Part shown: one piece after another, positions 1 through 6,705 of the stretch
How positions within the stretch are numbered: position 1 is the stretch's first letter
Layout of the letters: every line of letters starts with the position of its first letter
NCBI GenBank assembly: GCA_964459805.1
Contig: CAYWOD010000052.1
Span: 1 to 18,223, forward strand
DNA length: 18,223 nucleotides
Source: DAOVRL01 sp964459805
Lineage (GTDB): Bacteria; Planctomycetota; Phycisphaerae; Sedimentisphaerales; Anaerobacaceae
Direction: 5' to 3'
Program-made: the position numbers and the translations under genes
The notes under the pieces: model-generated
Told to the model about the DNA's origin: nothing
Seen by the model: only the letters and a program-made list of their open reading frames with translations
Database searches by the model: none

Positions 1-4
1 CCAT

Positions 5-54
5 ACGGCATGGGTTGGCATCCTCTTTGGTGCCAACCCTTTACAATCATGCCG
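5..54. terminator. Nested stem-loop, possible terminator of an upstream gene
   Basis: A 9-bp stem pairs gggttggca (12-20) with tgccaaccc (31-39) around a 10-nt loop. It is enclosed by a second 7-bp stem, cggcatg (6-12) with catgccg (48-54), which shares one base with it. Only a weak T tract follows the inner hairpin (ccctttacaat). It may end a gene lying left of the window or be a structured leader or repeat. No gene adjoining it on the left is visible, so its role is inferred. Confidence 0.35.
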
Positions 55-168
55 GTGGCTCTAATGCGATAAACTCCAGGCTACTAAAAGGCTGTTTTCA
101 GCAGCAGGGAACCAACTTTTTTGCAGTTGAGCATAAAGAACAAGAAGATGAAGGATTGTAGTATCGAG

Positions 169-177
169 TGATATAAT
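169..177 (+). promoter_or_regulatory. Extended -10 promoter of the aldehyde dehydrogenase gene
   Basis: A perfect TATAAT at 172-177 is preceded by TG at the extended -10 position (169-170). The region 17 bases upstream (149-154) is a poor -35, as expected for extended -10 promoters. Transcription would begin near 184. That leaves too little leader for the ATG at 193 but a normal one for the ATG at 220. Confidence 0.5.
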
Positions 178-219
178 CAAGCCAACTCAACTATGTCAAA
201 TTGTCAGAGGGGCCGCAAA

Positions 220-1803
220 ATGAGCACAACACAAATCCAAGCCAAATCCGAATTGGAGCTGCCCGCCTTCACCAACGAGCCGATCTTCCCGGGCTGTGAC
301 GACCCGCAGGTAAAGGCCGGCTTTGGCCGCGCAATTCCTCAGGTCAGGGAGCAATTAGGCCGGACCTACCGGCTGTACATCAACGGCAGAAACATTGTCA
401 CCGACGATATCATCGATTCGATAAACCCCGCCGATCCAGACGAAGTCATCGGGCGTATCTGCCAGGCAGGCACCAAAGAAATCGAAGAGGCGCTGACGGC
501 AGCACAAAAGGCCTTTCAAACCTGGCGGGACACCTCGCCGGCCGAGCGGGCCGAGTACTTAGTCAAGGCCGCCAAAATCGCCCGCGAGCGAATCTACGAA
601 TACTCCGCCTGGCAAATCCTCGAAGAGGGCAAACAGTGGGCCCAGGCCTACAATGATTTGGCAGAGGGTATCGATTTCCTCGAATACTACGCCCGCGAGA
701 TGGTCCGCCTGGGCGCCCCTCGGGATATGGGCAGCTATGGCGGCGAAATCAATCAATACTTCTACCAGCCGAAAGGCGTCGCAGCCGTCATCTCCCCGTG
801 GAATTTCCCCTTCGCCATCAGTTGCGGGATGTGCGCCGCCGCGATTGTCGCCGGCAATACTGTTGTCTTCAAGCCCTCCAATCAAGCCCCCGTCGTGGGT
901 CATCACTTAGTGGAGATCTTCAGCGAAGCGGGCCTGCCTGAGGGCGTTTTTAACTATATGCCGGGACGCGGTTCGGTAATTGGCGATTTCCTGGTCGATA
1001 GCCCCAAGACGAGCATCATCGCCTTCACGGGCTCTATGGAAGTGGGCCTTGGAATCATAGAACGTGCCGGCCGCACACCCCCCAACCAGCCTTCGGTAAA
1101 GAAGGTCGTCTGCGAAATGGGCGGCAAAAACGCGATTATTATCGACGAGGATATCGATACCGACAAGGCCGTCACGGGTGTGCTCTACTCGGCCTTCGGC
1201 TATCAGGGCCAGAAGTGCTCGGCGTGCTCGCGTCTTATCGTGGTCGATGCCATATACGATACGTTCGTCCCCCGCTTGGTCGAAGCGGCGCAAAAGCTAA
1301 AAATCGGACCTGCCGAAGACCCTGAGAACTATATGGGAGCGGTGATAGACGAAGCCGCCCGGGAGAAAATCCTCGGGTACATCGAGCTTGCCCAAGAGGA
1401 AGGCAAAATTCTCCATTCGAGTGAAGTGCCGGAGAAAGGCTTCTATGTCCCCCTGACTATTGTCGAAGGTATCACGCCCGATGACCGTTTGGCCCAGGAA
1501 GAGGTCTTCGGGCCGGTGTTGGCGGTGATGCGGGCCCGCGATTTCGAGCAAGCTCTTGAATGGGCCAATTCAACCAGATTCGCGCTGACCGGTGGGGTCT
1601 TTAGCGGTAAGAAGGAACATCTGGAGCGCGCGCGCAGGGAGTTCCGCGTGGGCAATCTTTACCTCAACCGCGGTTGTGTCGGAGCAATGGTGCAAATACA
1701 GCCTTTCGGCGGCTTCAAAATGTCCGGCGCAGGGACCAAGGCCGGCGGGCCCGATTACCTGCTGCACTTTATGGACCCACGTTCCGTAACCGAGCAGCCC
1801 TGA
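220..1803 (+). CDS. rocA: L-glutamate gamma-semialdehyde (1-pyrroline-5-carboxylate) dehydrogenase-like aldehyde dehydrogenase
   Basis: This is an NAD(P)-dependent aldehyde dehydrogenase of the RocA/PutA type. That family oxidises glutamate semialdehyde to glutamate in proline/arginine catabolism in the cytoplasm. The 527-residue length fits RocA (about 515). The family block PWNFPFAI for cofactor binding is present. The general-base Glu lies in CEMGGKN (codon at 1114, residue 299 from this start) and the catalytic Cys in GQKCSACSR (codon at 1216, residue 333). The stretch IDFLEYYAREM is typical of the RocA subgroup. I chose the ATG at 220 because agagggg (206-212) is well spaced before it and the predicted transcript start at about 184 is close; an in-frame ATG at 193 adds nine residues without a ribosome site. 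No proline dehydrogenase gene is beside it, so the exact substrate remains inferred. The gene is monocistronic and convergent with the ferredoxin gene. Confidence 0.85.
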   Translation: MSTTQIQAKSELELPAFTNEPIFPGCDDPQVKAGFGRAIPQVREQLGRTYRLYINGRNIVTDDIIDSINPADPDEVIGRICQAGTKEIEEALTAAQKAFQTWRDTSPAERAEYLVKAAKIARERIYEYSAWQILEEGKQWAQAYNDLAEGIDFLEYYAREMVRLGAPRDMGSYGGEINQYFYQPKGVAAVISPWNFPFAISCGMCAAAIVAGNTVVFKPSNQAPVVGHHLVEIFSEAGLPEGVFNYMPGRGSVIGDFLVDSPKTSIIAFTGSMEVGLGIIERAGRTPPNQPSVKKVVCEMGGKNAIIIDEDIDTDKAVTGVLYSAFGYQGQKCSACSRLIVVDAIYDTFVPRLVEAAQKLKIGPAEDPENYMGAVIDEAAREKILGYIELAQEEGKILHSSEVPEKGFYVPLTIVEGITPDDRLAQEEVFGPVLAVMRARDFEQALEWANSTRFALTGGVFSGKKEHLERARREFRVGNLYLNRGCVGAMVQIQPFGGFKMSGAGTKAGGPDYLLHFMDPRSVTEQP

Positions 1804-1892
1804 AGGTCGTGACCGCCGGCGGCCTTAGCCGGTTGACAACCGATACTCTTGCGGCGGCTTGGCTCAAGCGGCAAAGGACCACCCGAGCTCAA

Positions 1893-2075
1893 TTATTCGA
1901 TGATGATCGCCTCCACGGGGCATTCGTCGGCCGCCTGCTGGACAGCGTCCTCCTGCTCGGGGGGCACCTCATCAACGATGACCTGGGCCAGCTCATCGCC
2001 AAGCTCGAAAACTTCGGGACAGGTATCACTGCAAAGCCCGCAGGCCGTGCACGTATCTTCGATTCTTACCTTCAT
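1893..2075 (-). CDS. Small [4Fe-4S] ferredoxin
   Basis: This is a 60-residue soluble electron carrier of the monocluster ferredoxin family, similar in layout to Thermotoga-type ferredoxins. Cluster cysteines are C9, C12, C15 (CTACGLC) and C52 in the C-terminal CP motif. C19 follows in TCPEVFEL. The family's second structural cysteine, which forms a disulfide with the C19 equivalent, is absent (a glutamate-rich EQED stretch is there), so C19 should be unpaired. The start ATG at 2075 is preceded on the minus strand by aaaaggga at good spacing. The gene stands alone, tail to tail with the aldehyde dehydrogenase gene, 89 bases apart. Its redox partner cannot be told from context. Confidence 0.88.
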   Translation of the reverse strand: MKVRIEDTCTACGLCSDTCPEVFELGDELAQVIVDEVPPEQEDAVQQAADECPVEAIIIE

Positions 2076-2116
2076 ATCAAATTCCCTTTTTATTGACTAT
2101 CGACAACTAATTTCTG

Positions 2117-2145
2117 ATTATTCCGCCCAATTGGTGAATAGTCAA
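2117..2145 (-). promoter_or_regulatory. Probable promoter of the ferredoxin gene
   Basis: Read on the minus strand, TTGACT (2145-2140) and AATAAT (2122-2117) are separated by 17 bases. This is a near-consensus housekeeping promoter. The start point would be near 2110, giving a leader of about 35 bases to the ATG at 2075. Confidence 0.5.
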
Positions 2146-2258
2146 TAGGAAATCTTTTTCTGGAAAACTACTGCCACCCCTGGTATACTACTGCTCTGTC
2201 GTGATGACATAAATGGCGATTGCTAATTGTCATCGCCAAATATTGAATAGTAAACGTG

Positions 2259-2280
2259 TGCCCGCGAGAGCGGGTATAGT
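2259..2280 (+). promoter_or_regulatory. Hairpin and TATAGT box upstream of the SRP RNA
   Basis: A short perfect hairpin (cccgc gaga gcggg, about 2260-2273) directly precedes TATAGT at 2275-2280. The same -10 hexamer appears before recR and the phosphomannomutase gene. No convincing -35 lies at 17-18 bases. If this is the promoter, transcription starts around 2287, just before the SRP RNA stem. Confidence 0.3.
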
Positions 2281-2295
2281 CAATGATGAATCATC

Positions 2296-2395
2296 ATGGC
2301 CGGGTCCCATGCAGACCGAGCCCGTGAACCTGGTCAGGCGGGGAACCGAGCAGCCATAAACGTGCGCTTGGTGGTGCCGTGGTAAACCCGGCCAT
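2296..2395 (+). ncRNA. ffs: Bacterial small signal recognition particle RNA (4.5S RNA)
   Basis: This is the RNA of the signal recognition particle. It binds Ffh and targets nascent membrane proteins to FtsY. The conserved core aacctggtcagg (about 2327-2338) leads into the apical stem CGG-GGAA-CCG with its GGAA tetraloop, followed by agcagcc (2349-2355). These are the hallmark asymmetric and symmetric loops of SRP domain IV. The ends form a 10-bp closing stem, atggccgggt (2296-2305) with acccggccat (2386-2395). The 100-nt size is normal for the small bacterial form. It lies upstream of dnaX, an arrangement known from other bacteria. A weak T-rich stretch follows at about 2396-2408. Exact ends are estimated from pairing. 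Confidence 0.9.
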
Positions 2396-2457
2396 CTTCT
2401 TTATTTATTGATTAGTGATAATTGATGACTGATTATTGGAATTTTCCGTCTGCACTT

Positions 2458-2844
2458 ATGGACCAGGACGATCTGAAAAAGCGGACCAAAGATTTCGCGC
2501 ACCGCTGCGTCAAACTGAGTATGGCCCTGTCGAAAACCGATCTGGGCAATCATATTCGAAGGCAGTTGATCAAATGCTCGACATCAGTAGCTGCCAACTA
2601 TCGCGCCGCTTGCGTCGCCCAATCCCGACCGGATTTTGTCTCCAAATTGAGCATCGTCATTGAAGAGGTCGATGAGTCTTACTTCTGGCTGGAATTCATC
2701 GTGGCTGAAGAGCTGCTCGAAGAAAAACGTGTAGTACCCCTCTTAACCGAAGGCAAAGAACTTAGCTCCATCTTCATAAAGTCGCGAAAGACCGCAAAGG
2801 ACAGGAGCTCCGAATTCGTTAGTGCTGCCGAAGCCGTTAAATAA
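2458..2844 (+). CDS. Four-helix bundle protein (S23 / 23S rRNA intervening-sequence protein family)
   Basis: This is a member of the small four-helix-bundle family first found in intervening sequences of 23S rRNA genes and elsewhere as stand-alone genes; the function is not established. The family signatures are visible: ELK/DLKKRTKDFA at the start, QLIKCSTSVAANYRAAC (about residues 37-52), SRPDFVSKL and the EEVDESYFWLEF segment. The length of 128 residues is normal. I chose the ATG at 2458 because family members start just before the LKxRTKxFA motif. An in-frame ATG at 2425 would add 11 unconserved residues, and neither start has a clear ribosome site. The gene sits between the SRP RNA and dnaX, ten bases before the dnaX start, so it is probably co-transcribed with dnaX. 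The AT-rich sequence before it (2401-2440) resembles sequence near 2095-2150, which may mark an insertion. Confidence 0.82.
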   Translation: MDQDDLKKRTKDFAHRCVKLSMALSKTDLGNHIRRQLIKCSTSVAANYRAACVAQSRPDFVSKLSIVIEEVDESYFWLEFIVAEELLEEKRVVPLLTEGKELSSIFIKSRKTAKDRSSEFVSAAEAVK

Positions 2845-2854
2845 TCAATTCATT

Positions 2855-4573
2855 ATGGCATATACGGTATTAGCAAGAAAGTATCGTTCGCAGACGTTCG
2901 ATGAGGTCATCGGCCAGGACCCGATTGCGCGGACGCTCAAGAACGCCATAAAGACCTCGCGGGTCGCGCACGCCTATCTGTTCACCGGGACGCGCGGGGT
3001 CGGCAAGACAACTATGGCTCGCGTCCTGGCGAAATCGCTCAACTGCCTTTCCGTCGATGCCCCCACCACCGAGCCCTGCTGCAAGTGCCAGAGCTGCACT
3101 GCCGTAAACCTCGGCGAAGATATCGACGTTATTGAAATTGACGGCGCCACACACAACGGCGTCGAGCAGGTCCGCGAGCTCCGCCAGAACGCAATCTATC
3201 GACCCGCACGCGCCAGGTTCAAAATCTACATCATCGACGAAGTTCACATGCTGAGCGTCCCGGCGTTCAACGCGCTCTTGAAGACGCTCGAAGAGCCGCC
3301 CAGCCACGTCAAGTTCATCTTCGCCACCACCGAGCCCAACAAGGTCATCGCCACGATCCAATCGCGGTGCCAGAGGTTCGATTTTTCCAATATCATTCCT
3401 ACGGCAATCGCCCGGCAGCTCGAATCCATACTCAAGGCGGAGAAGATTAAATACGAAGACGATTTGGTTCTGCCTTTGGCGAAAATGGCCAACGGGTCAA
3501 TGCGAGACGCCCTTAGCCTGCTGGACCGGCTCATAAGCACCGGGGCCGATCCGCTGAGCGGCTCGCTGTTAGAAGAGTTTCTCGGCTGTGCCAACAGCGA
3601 AAAGGTCTGGAACCTCATTGACAAAATCGCCGAGAGCGACGCCGGCGGGACACTCGCCGCGATAGAGGACTTAATCGGCACCGGCACCAGCGAAGTCCAG
3701 ACCGTCGATTCGCTCGTCGATTATATGCGCGACCTGATGGTCGTAAAATCCGCGGGTGCCGACAGCGAGCTGCTGATTCTGACCGCCGAGCAGCGAAAAC
3801 GGGCCGGCGAACTCGCCGAAAAGTTCGACATCGCCGCACTCGTTTATAACATCGCCACACTCGAAAAACTGCGATGGTCCATCAAGAACACCGATACCGC
3901 CAGGGCCCTGCTCGAAGCATCGCTCCTGCGATTCGCACTAAGCGAGCACTTCATGAATATCGATACTCTCCTCTCACAGTTGCAAGGGGGCTCAGCAACC
4001 GGCGTTAAAAAAAAACAACCGGCAAGCCTAAGACCTAAGCCGACCACCAGCACACAAGCCGCCATTCCTAAACCGCCGGCTAAGATTGATGAGGCACAAC
4101 TCCCAATCCACGATTCACAACCTACGAGCCACGAACCACAAACCACGATTCACGAGCCACAAAACCTATCCGCTCCGCGTGACATCCGGTCAATAAAAGA
4201 CCGTTGGCAAAACATCTTGGAGGTCGTCGCCGCTAAGCTGGGCGGAGGGTTCGCAGGCCTGCTGAGCTCCGCAGCCCCGATCCGCTTCGATAAGGGCCTG
4301 CTGACGCTCGAATTCCCGGCCTCAGCGAAAATGCAAAAGCAGATGTGCGAAAGCAACGGGCGAACCGAGCAAATCCAGAGCTTCCTCGCCGAACACTTCT
4401 CGGCCCCTATAAAGTTGAGCTTCGAGCTCGCCGAGACCCCGACACAAACAAAGGCCGCCGTAAAACAAACAAGACCCCCCGCCCAAAAAAGAAACGAGCT
4501 AATAAACGACCCAGCCGTAAAAACAGTCCTCCTCGGTCTCGACGCAACAATAACAGGAATCGAAGAAGATTAG
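2855..4573 (+). CDS. dnaX: DNA polymerase III subunit gamma/tau
   Basis: This is the clamp-loader ATPase of the replicative polymerase holoenzyme. The 572-residue tau form starts at MAYTVLARKYR, the canonical DnaX start. An upstream extension to 2822 overlaps the preceding gene and is not family-like. Visible motifs are the Walker A loop GTRGVGKT (45-52), zinc ligands C64, C75, C78 and C81, Walker B with IIDEVHML (D128, E129) and the SRC arginine finger (170-172). After domain III comes a run of nine A (4007-4015, K385-K387), which may cause slippage to a short gamma form. Next is a Pro/Gln/His-rich linker with near-repeats, then a tau-specific C-terminal region (about 440-545). The gene follows the SRP RNA and four-helix-bundle gene and converges on the minus-strand membrane genes 17 bases away. 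Confidence 0.95.
   Translation: MAYTVLARKYRSQTFDEVIGQDPIARTLKNAIKTSRVAHAYLFTGTRGVGKTTMARVLAKSLNCLSVDAPTTEPCCKCQSCTAVNLGEDIDVIEIDGATHNGVEQVRELRQNAIYRPARARFKIYIIDEVHMLSVPAFNALLKTLEEPPSHVKFIFATTEPNKVIATIQSRCQRFDFSNIIPTAIARQLESILKAEKIKYEDDLVLPLAKMANGSMRDALSLLDRLISTGADPLSGSLLEEFLGCANSEKVWNLIDKIAESDAGGTLAAIEDLIGTGTSEVQTVDSLVDYMRDLMVVKSAGADSELLILTAEQRKRAGELAEKFDIAALVYNIATLEKLRWSIKNTDTARALLEASLLRFALSEHFMNIDTLLSQLQGGSATGVKKKQPASLRPKPTTSTQAAIPKPPAKIDEAQLPIHDSQPTSHEPQTTIHEPQNLSAPRDIRSIKDRWQNILEVVAAKLGGGFAGLLSSAAPIRFDKGLLTLEFPASAKMQKQMCESNGRTEQIQSFLAEHFSAPIKLSFELAETPTQTKAAVKQTRPPAQKRNELINDPAVKTVLLGLDATITGIEED
3984..4038 (+). promoter_or_regulatory. Candidate dnaX slippage/frameshift site (A9 run with flanking signals)
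   Basis: Nine consecutive A (4007-4015) encode K385-K387 in frame, ending as the heptamer A AAA AAA before C. In the -1 frame, TAA occurs at 4036-4038 after seven codons, giving a 394-residue product. In the +1 frame, TAA occurs at 4029-4031 after four codons. A Shine-Dalgarno-like aaggggg lies at 3984-3990. Known precedents are the E. coli dnaX ribosomal frameshift and the T. thermophilus dnaX transcriptional slippage on an A9 run. That it works here is inference. Confidence 0.6.
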
Positions 4574-4590
4574 TGCCCCCATCCTGCACG

Positions 4591-5175
4591 CTATACCCCG
4601 GCCTCTTGGTCAGAGATACTGTTGGGTTCCTCCAGCCGTTTGCAATGCTCAATCGTCTTCTTAACATGCCACCGAACAAAATGCGGCGCCCCGCAAATCA
4701 GATATATCGCCAGAGCCAACTGGATGATCCACGCGACAAGCATCAGCCATGGTATAGATGCTCTCGAGGAACTGAGACTCATAATTGAGGAACTGAGACT
4801 CATAATTTGGGCATATCTGGCGATCGTTGAAGTTATTGTGGAGATGCTCCAGGACAGAATTATAATGCCCGCACAAACGGCAGCCAATCTGAATGCAAAC
4901 GGCAGCCACCATATCTCGGCCTGGTCTGGCTTGTCGGCGTGTGTGATTTTTGCCGACCAGAAATCGGCCTTCCACACAAGGGCGTAGATCACCAGGCCAA
5001 CACAGGCTATCCCCAGCACATATGAAACAAGCTGCACGAAAGTACTACCGCGCATTAACGAACCGCTAAAGAATAGGAAAGGGAGCATCGCAGCAAATCC
5101 TATGCCGTGTTTGACCAGCACATAAATGCCCATACCAACGAGTATGATCCTTGCCAACTTACGTAAATCGTTCAT
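4591..5175 (-). CDS. Hypothetical multi-pass membrane protein (paralogue of the upstream gene)
   Basis: I do not recognise this family. The 194-residue protein has four likely membrane segments: about 8-38, 46-68, 92-114 and 143-162. It ends with IYLICGAPHFVRW and a charged tail. The GAPxFVRW motif after the last membrane segment is shared with the neighbouring 5223-5759 gene, so the two are paralogues. Residues 124-137 contain a perfect seven-residue tandem repeat (IMSLSSS twice), caused by a 21-bp DNA duplication. The ATG at 5175 has gaggg at proper spacing upstream on the minus strand. It is the second gene of a two-gene unit, 47 bases after the first, and converges on dnaX. Function is unknown. 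Confidence 0.7.
   Translation of the reverse strand: MNDLRKLARIILVGMGIYVLVKHGIGFAAMLPFLFFSGSLMRGSTFVQLVSYVLGIACVGLVIYALVWKADFWSAKITHADKPDQAEIWWLPFAFRLAAVCAGIIILSWSISTITSTIARYAQIMSLSSSIMSLSSSRASIPWLMLVAWIIQLALAIYLICGAPHFVRWHVKKTIEHCKRLEEPNSISDQEAGV
4766..4807. repeat. Perfect 21-bp tandem duplication inside a membrane-protein gene
   Basis: Positions 4766-4786 and 4787-4807 are identical 21-mers beginning gaggaactgag. The unit is a multiple of three, so the reading frame of the minus-strand gene is kept and adds seven residues. The perfect identity suggests a recent slippage event. Confidence 0.9.
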
Positions 5176-5222
5176 TTGAACAGCCCTCTACATATCTTGC
5201 AGCCATCGTTCTTAACTCCCGT

Positions 5223-5759
5223 TTACGCCGAAGTCGGAGCGTAGAACTTGCTCATCTGCCATCGTACGAACCGCGGAGCCCCTAAAACGAGATAGATTCC
5301 CAAAGCGGTCTTGCACAGGTTGACAATCAGCCGGACCCAGGTCGAGACCGGCATATAGAAAACCTTATCTACGTGCTTATAAACAATCATATTGACGATT
5401 ATTTTCGGGGCGACTGTGATAAATGCCGCGGCTCTGATCAGAATCTCGATTCTCCCTGAAAGCACCAACAGGCCGCAAAACAACAGAACCACGCGAAATC
5501 CCCCCACCGCCCGAATGCGGCTGACCGCGGGCACATCTTCATCGGCGGGACCGATCATCCTCTCAACCCATGCGTCGGACCAAAACAACAAGCGACAAGC
5601 TAACACAGACAAGAGCAGACAAATCCCAAGAGAACACAAACTCGGCACCCACCCCGGCCCCACAGTACCCACGAGCCGAATGTAGCGCAGAGACTCGACA
5701 AGAACCAATACCCCCAGCACCGTCAAGGCCAGCTTCGCTATTAAGTGCATCTTGGTCAT
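5223..5759 (-). CDS. Hypothetical multi-pass membrane protein
   Basis: This is an unrecognised 178-residue integral membrane protein with four likely hydrophobic segments: about 6-22, 38-60, 86-101 and 143-160. It ends in IYLVLGAPRFVRW, which matches the end of the adjacent 4591-5175 protein. Sequence similarity is confined mainly to this C-terminal helix and motif, with a similar membrane layout elsewhere. I chose the ATG at 5759 because gggaga lies about eight bases upstream on the minus strand; in-frame ATGs at 5783 and 5774 would place that ribosome site inside the gene. It is the first gene of the two-gene minus-strand unit and diverges from recR. The role is unknown. Confidence 0.68.
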   Translation of the reverse strand: MTKMHLIAKLALTVLGVLVLVESLRYIRLVGTVGPGWVPSLCSLGICLLLSVLACRLLFWSDAWVERMIGPADEDVPAVSRIRAVGGFRVVLLFCGLLVLSGRIEILIRAAAFITVAPKIIVNMIVYKHVDKVFYMPVSTWVRLIVNLCKTALGIYLVLGAPRFVRWQMSKFYAPTSA

Positions 5760-5870
5760 CAGAACGTCTCCCATCTGAAACATGACGCACCACTATCCTA
5801 CGCGCAACAACGCCGGCGTCCAGAGGATTCTGAGCTTCCCAGGCACATTATTTCCCGGCTGTCTGGGGCG

Positions 5871-5900
5871 TTGACATCACTGCTCGGGATGCTTTATAGT
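5871..5900 (+). promoter_or_regulatory. Promoter of recR
   Basis: A consensus TTGACA (5871-5876) and TATAGT (5895-5900) are separated by 18 bases. Transcription would start near 5907, leaving a leader of about 39 bases to the recR ATG at 5946. recR therefore has its own promoter and need not depend on dnaX transcription. Confidence 0.75.
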
Positions 5901-5945
5901 AGCAATAAATGGATTCATCGTTGCATTAGAGGTTTGGCCGAAACT

Positions 5946-6551
5946 ATGAGCACCGTATATACTGAAAGTTTGAACAAGCTTATCGAGGAGTTGGGTAAGC
6001 TGCCGGGGATTGGGCCTAAGAGTGCCGAGCGGCTGGCGTTTCATATCTTGAAGGCCGGTTCGGCCGAGGCGCTGGGCTTAGCTGAGGCGATTCGGGCGGT
6101 CAAGGATAAGATCAAACGCTGCGAAGTCTGCTACAACTTCTCGGAGGCGGCGGTTTGTCGGATCTGCTCGGACCCCGGGCGGGATAAGACCGTTATCTGC
6201 ATCGTCGAGCAGCCGAAGGACCTGATCAGCCTTGAAAAGACCGGGGCCTGCAAGTGGGTCTATCACGTCCTCGGCGGTCACATCGCTCCTTTGGACGGGA
6301 TCGAGCCGAGCGACCTGACTATCGACAAGCTCGTCGAGCGGGTCCGCACGTCCGAGGTAAAGGAAGTGATTATGGCAACTAACCCCAATTTGGAAGGCGA
6401 TGGCACCGCCCTTTATATAAGCTCGCTCCTTCGGCCCCTCGGCGTCAAAATCACCCGTCTGGCAAGAGGCCTACCGAGCGGCTCAACCATCGAGTACGCA
6501 TCCGGCAAAATACTAACCGACGCAATCATCGGCAGACAGGAATTGGAATAG
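5946..6551 (+). CDS. recR: Recombination mediator protein RecR
   Basis: RecR works with RecO to load RecA on gapped DNA. At 201 residues it is full length for the family. In order it has the helix-hairpin-helix region (LGKLPGIGPKSAERLAFHIL, about 17-36), a zinc finger with C59, C62, C71 and C74, the Toprim domain beginning CIVEQPKD (about 85-92) with YHVLGG and APLDGI, and the conserved EVIMATNPNLEGDGTALYI block (about 140-158). The ATG at 5946 matches the usual RecR N-terminus; upstream in-frame sequence covers the promoter and is not coding. In many bacteria recR follows dnaX and ybaB. Here ybaB is missing and two reverse-strand membrane genes separate them. Confidence 0.95.
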   Translation: MSTVYTESLNKLIEELGKLPGIGPKSAERLAFHILKAGSAEALGLAEAIRAVKDKIKRCEVCYNFSEAAVCRICSDPGRDKTVICIVEQPKDLISLEKTGACKWVYHVLGGHIAPLDGIEPSDLTIDKLVERVRTSEVKEVIMATNPNLEGDGTALYISSLLRPLGVKITRLARGLPSGSTIEYASGKILTDAIIGRQELE

Positions 6552-6605
6552 TGCGCACCGACAATACAGCCCACGGACGTTACCACCTCCAACGATACGC
6601 TTGTC

Positions 6606-6625
6606 ATTCCTGCGCAAGCAGGAAT
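6606..6625. repeat. REP-like palindrome
   Basis: The 8-bp arms attcctgc (6606-6613) and gcaggaat (6618-6625) enclose the loop gcaa. The sequence belongs to the widespread short palindromic repeat whose core reads gtcattcctgc-gcaggaatcc. It lies between recR and a pseudogene and may act as a transcript end or as a dispersed repeat. Reading through it gives the spurious peptide SFLRKQESI, a common annotation artefact. Confidence 0.7.
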
Positions 6626-6635
6626 CCATATTCAG

Positions 6636-6654
6636 CCCCCGGTTTCACCGGGGG
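6636..6654. repeat. GC-rich palindrome next to the REP-like repeat
   Basis: The perfect 8-bp arms cccccggt (6636-6643) and accggggg (6647-6654) enclose the loop ttc. It is only 10 bases after the REP-like palindrome, so the two form a pair of stem-loops downstream of recR. No T tract follows. A role in transcript stability or termination is possible but not shown. Confidence 0.6.
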
Positions 6655-6705
6655 TTCCCTGCCTCAACCGTTGAACTGTATCAGACTTTAGGATGTCCGC
6701 ACACT

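Noticed and set aside
193..219. Upstream ATG of the aldehyde dehydrogenase
   Set aside because: It would leave a leader of only about nine bases from the predicted transcript start and lacks a ribosome site. The ATG at 220 has one.
559..1767. Several minus-strand open frames opposite the aldehyde dehydrogenase
   Set aside because: They are shadows of a high-GC coding strand without motifs or ribosome sites.
1812..1821. Palindrome ccgccggcgg as a terminator of the dehydrogenase gene
   Set aside because: It has no loop or T tract and is a self-complementary GC-rich decamer that can arise by chance.
4101..4165. Short repeats as a possible CRISPR array
   Set aside because: The units are only 8-11 bases, imperfect, without spacers, and lie inside the dnaX reading frame.
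5745..5945. N-terminal extension of recR by 67 residues
   Set aside because: The stretch contains the recR promoter, overlaps the divergent membrane gene and has no RecR similarity.
6601..6705. Coding start at the REP-like repeat (SFLRKQESI peptide)
   Set aside because: The peptide is the translation of a palindromic repeat and is not part of the oxidoreductase family.
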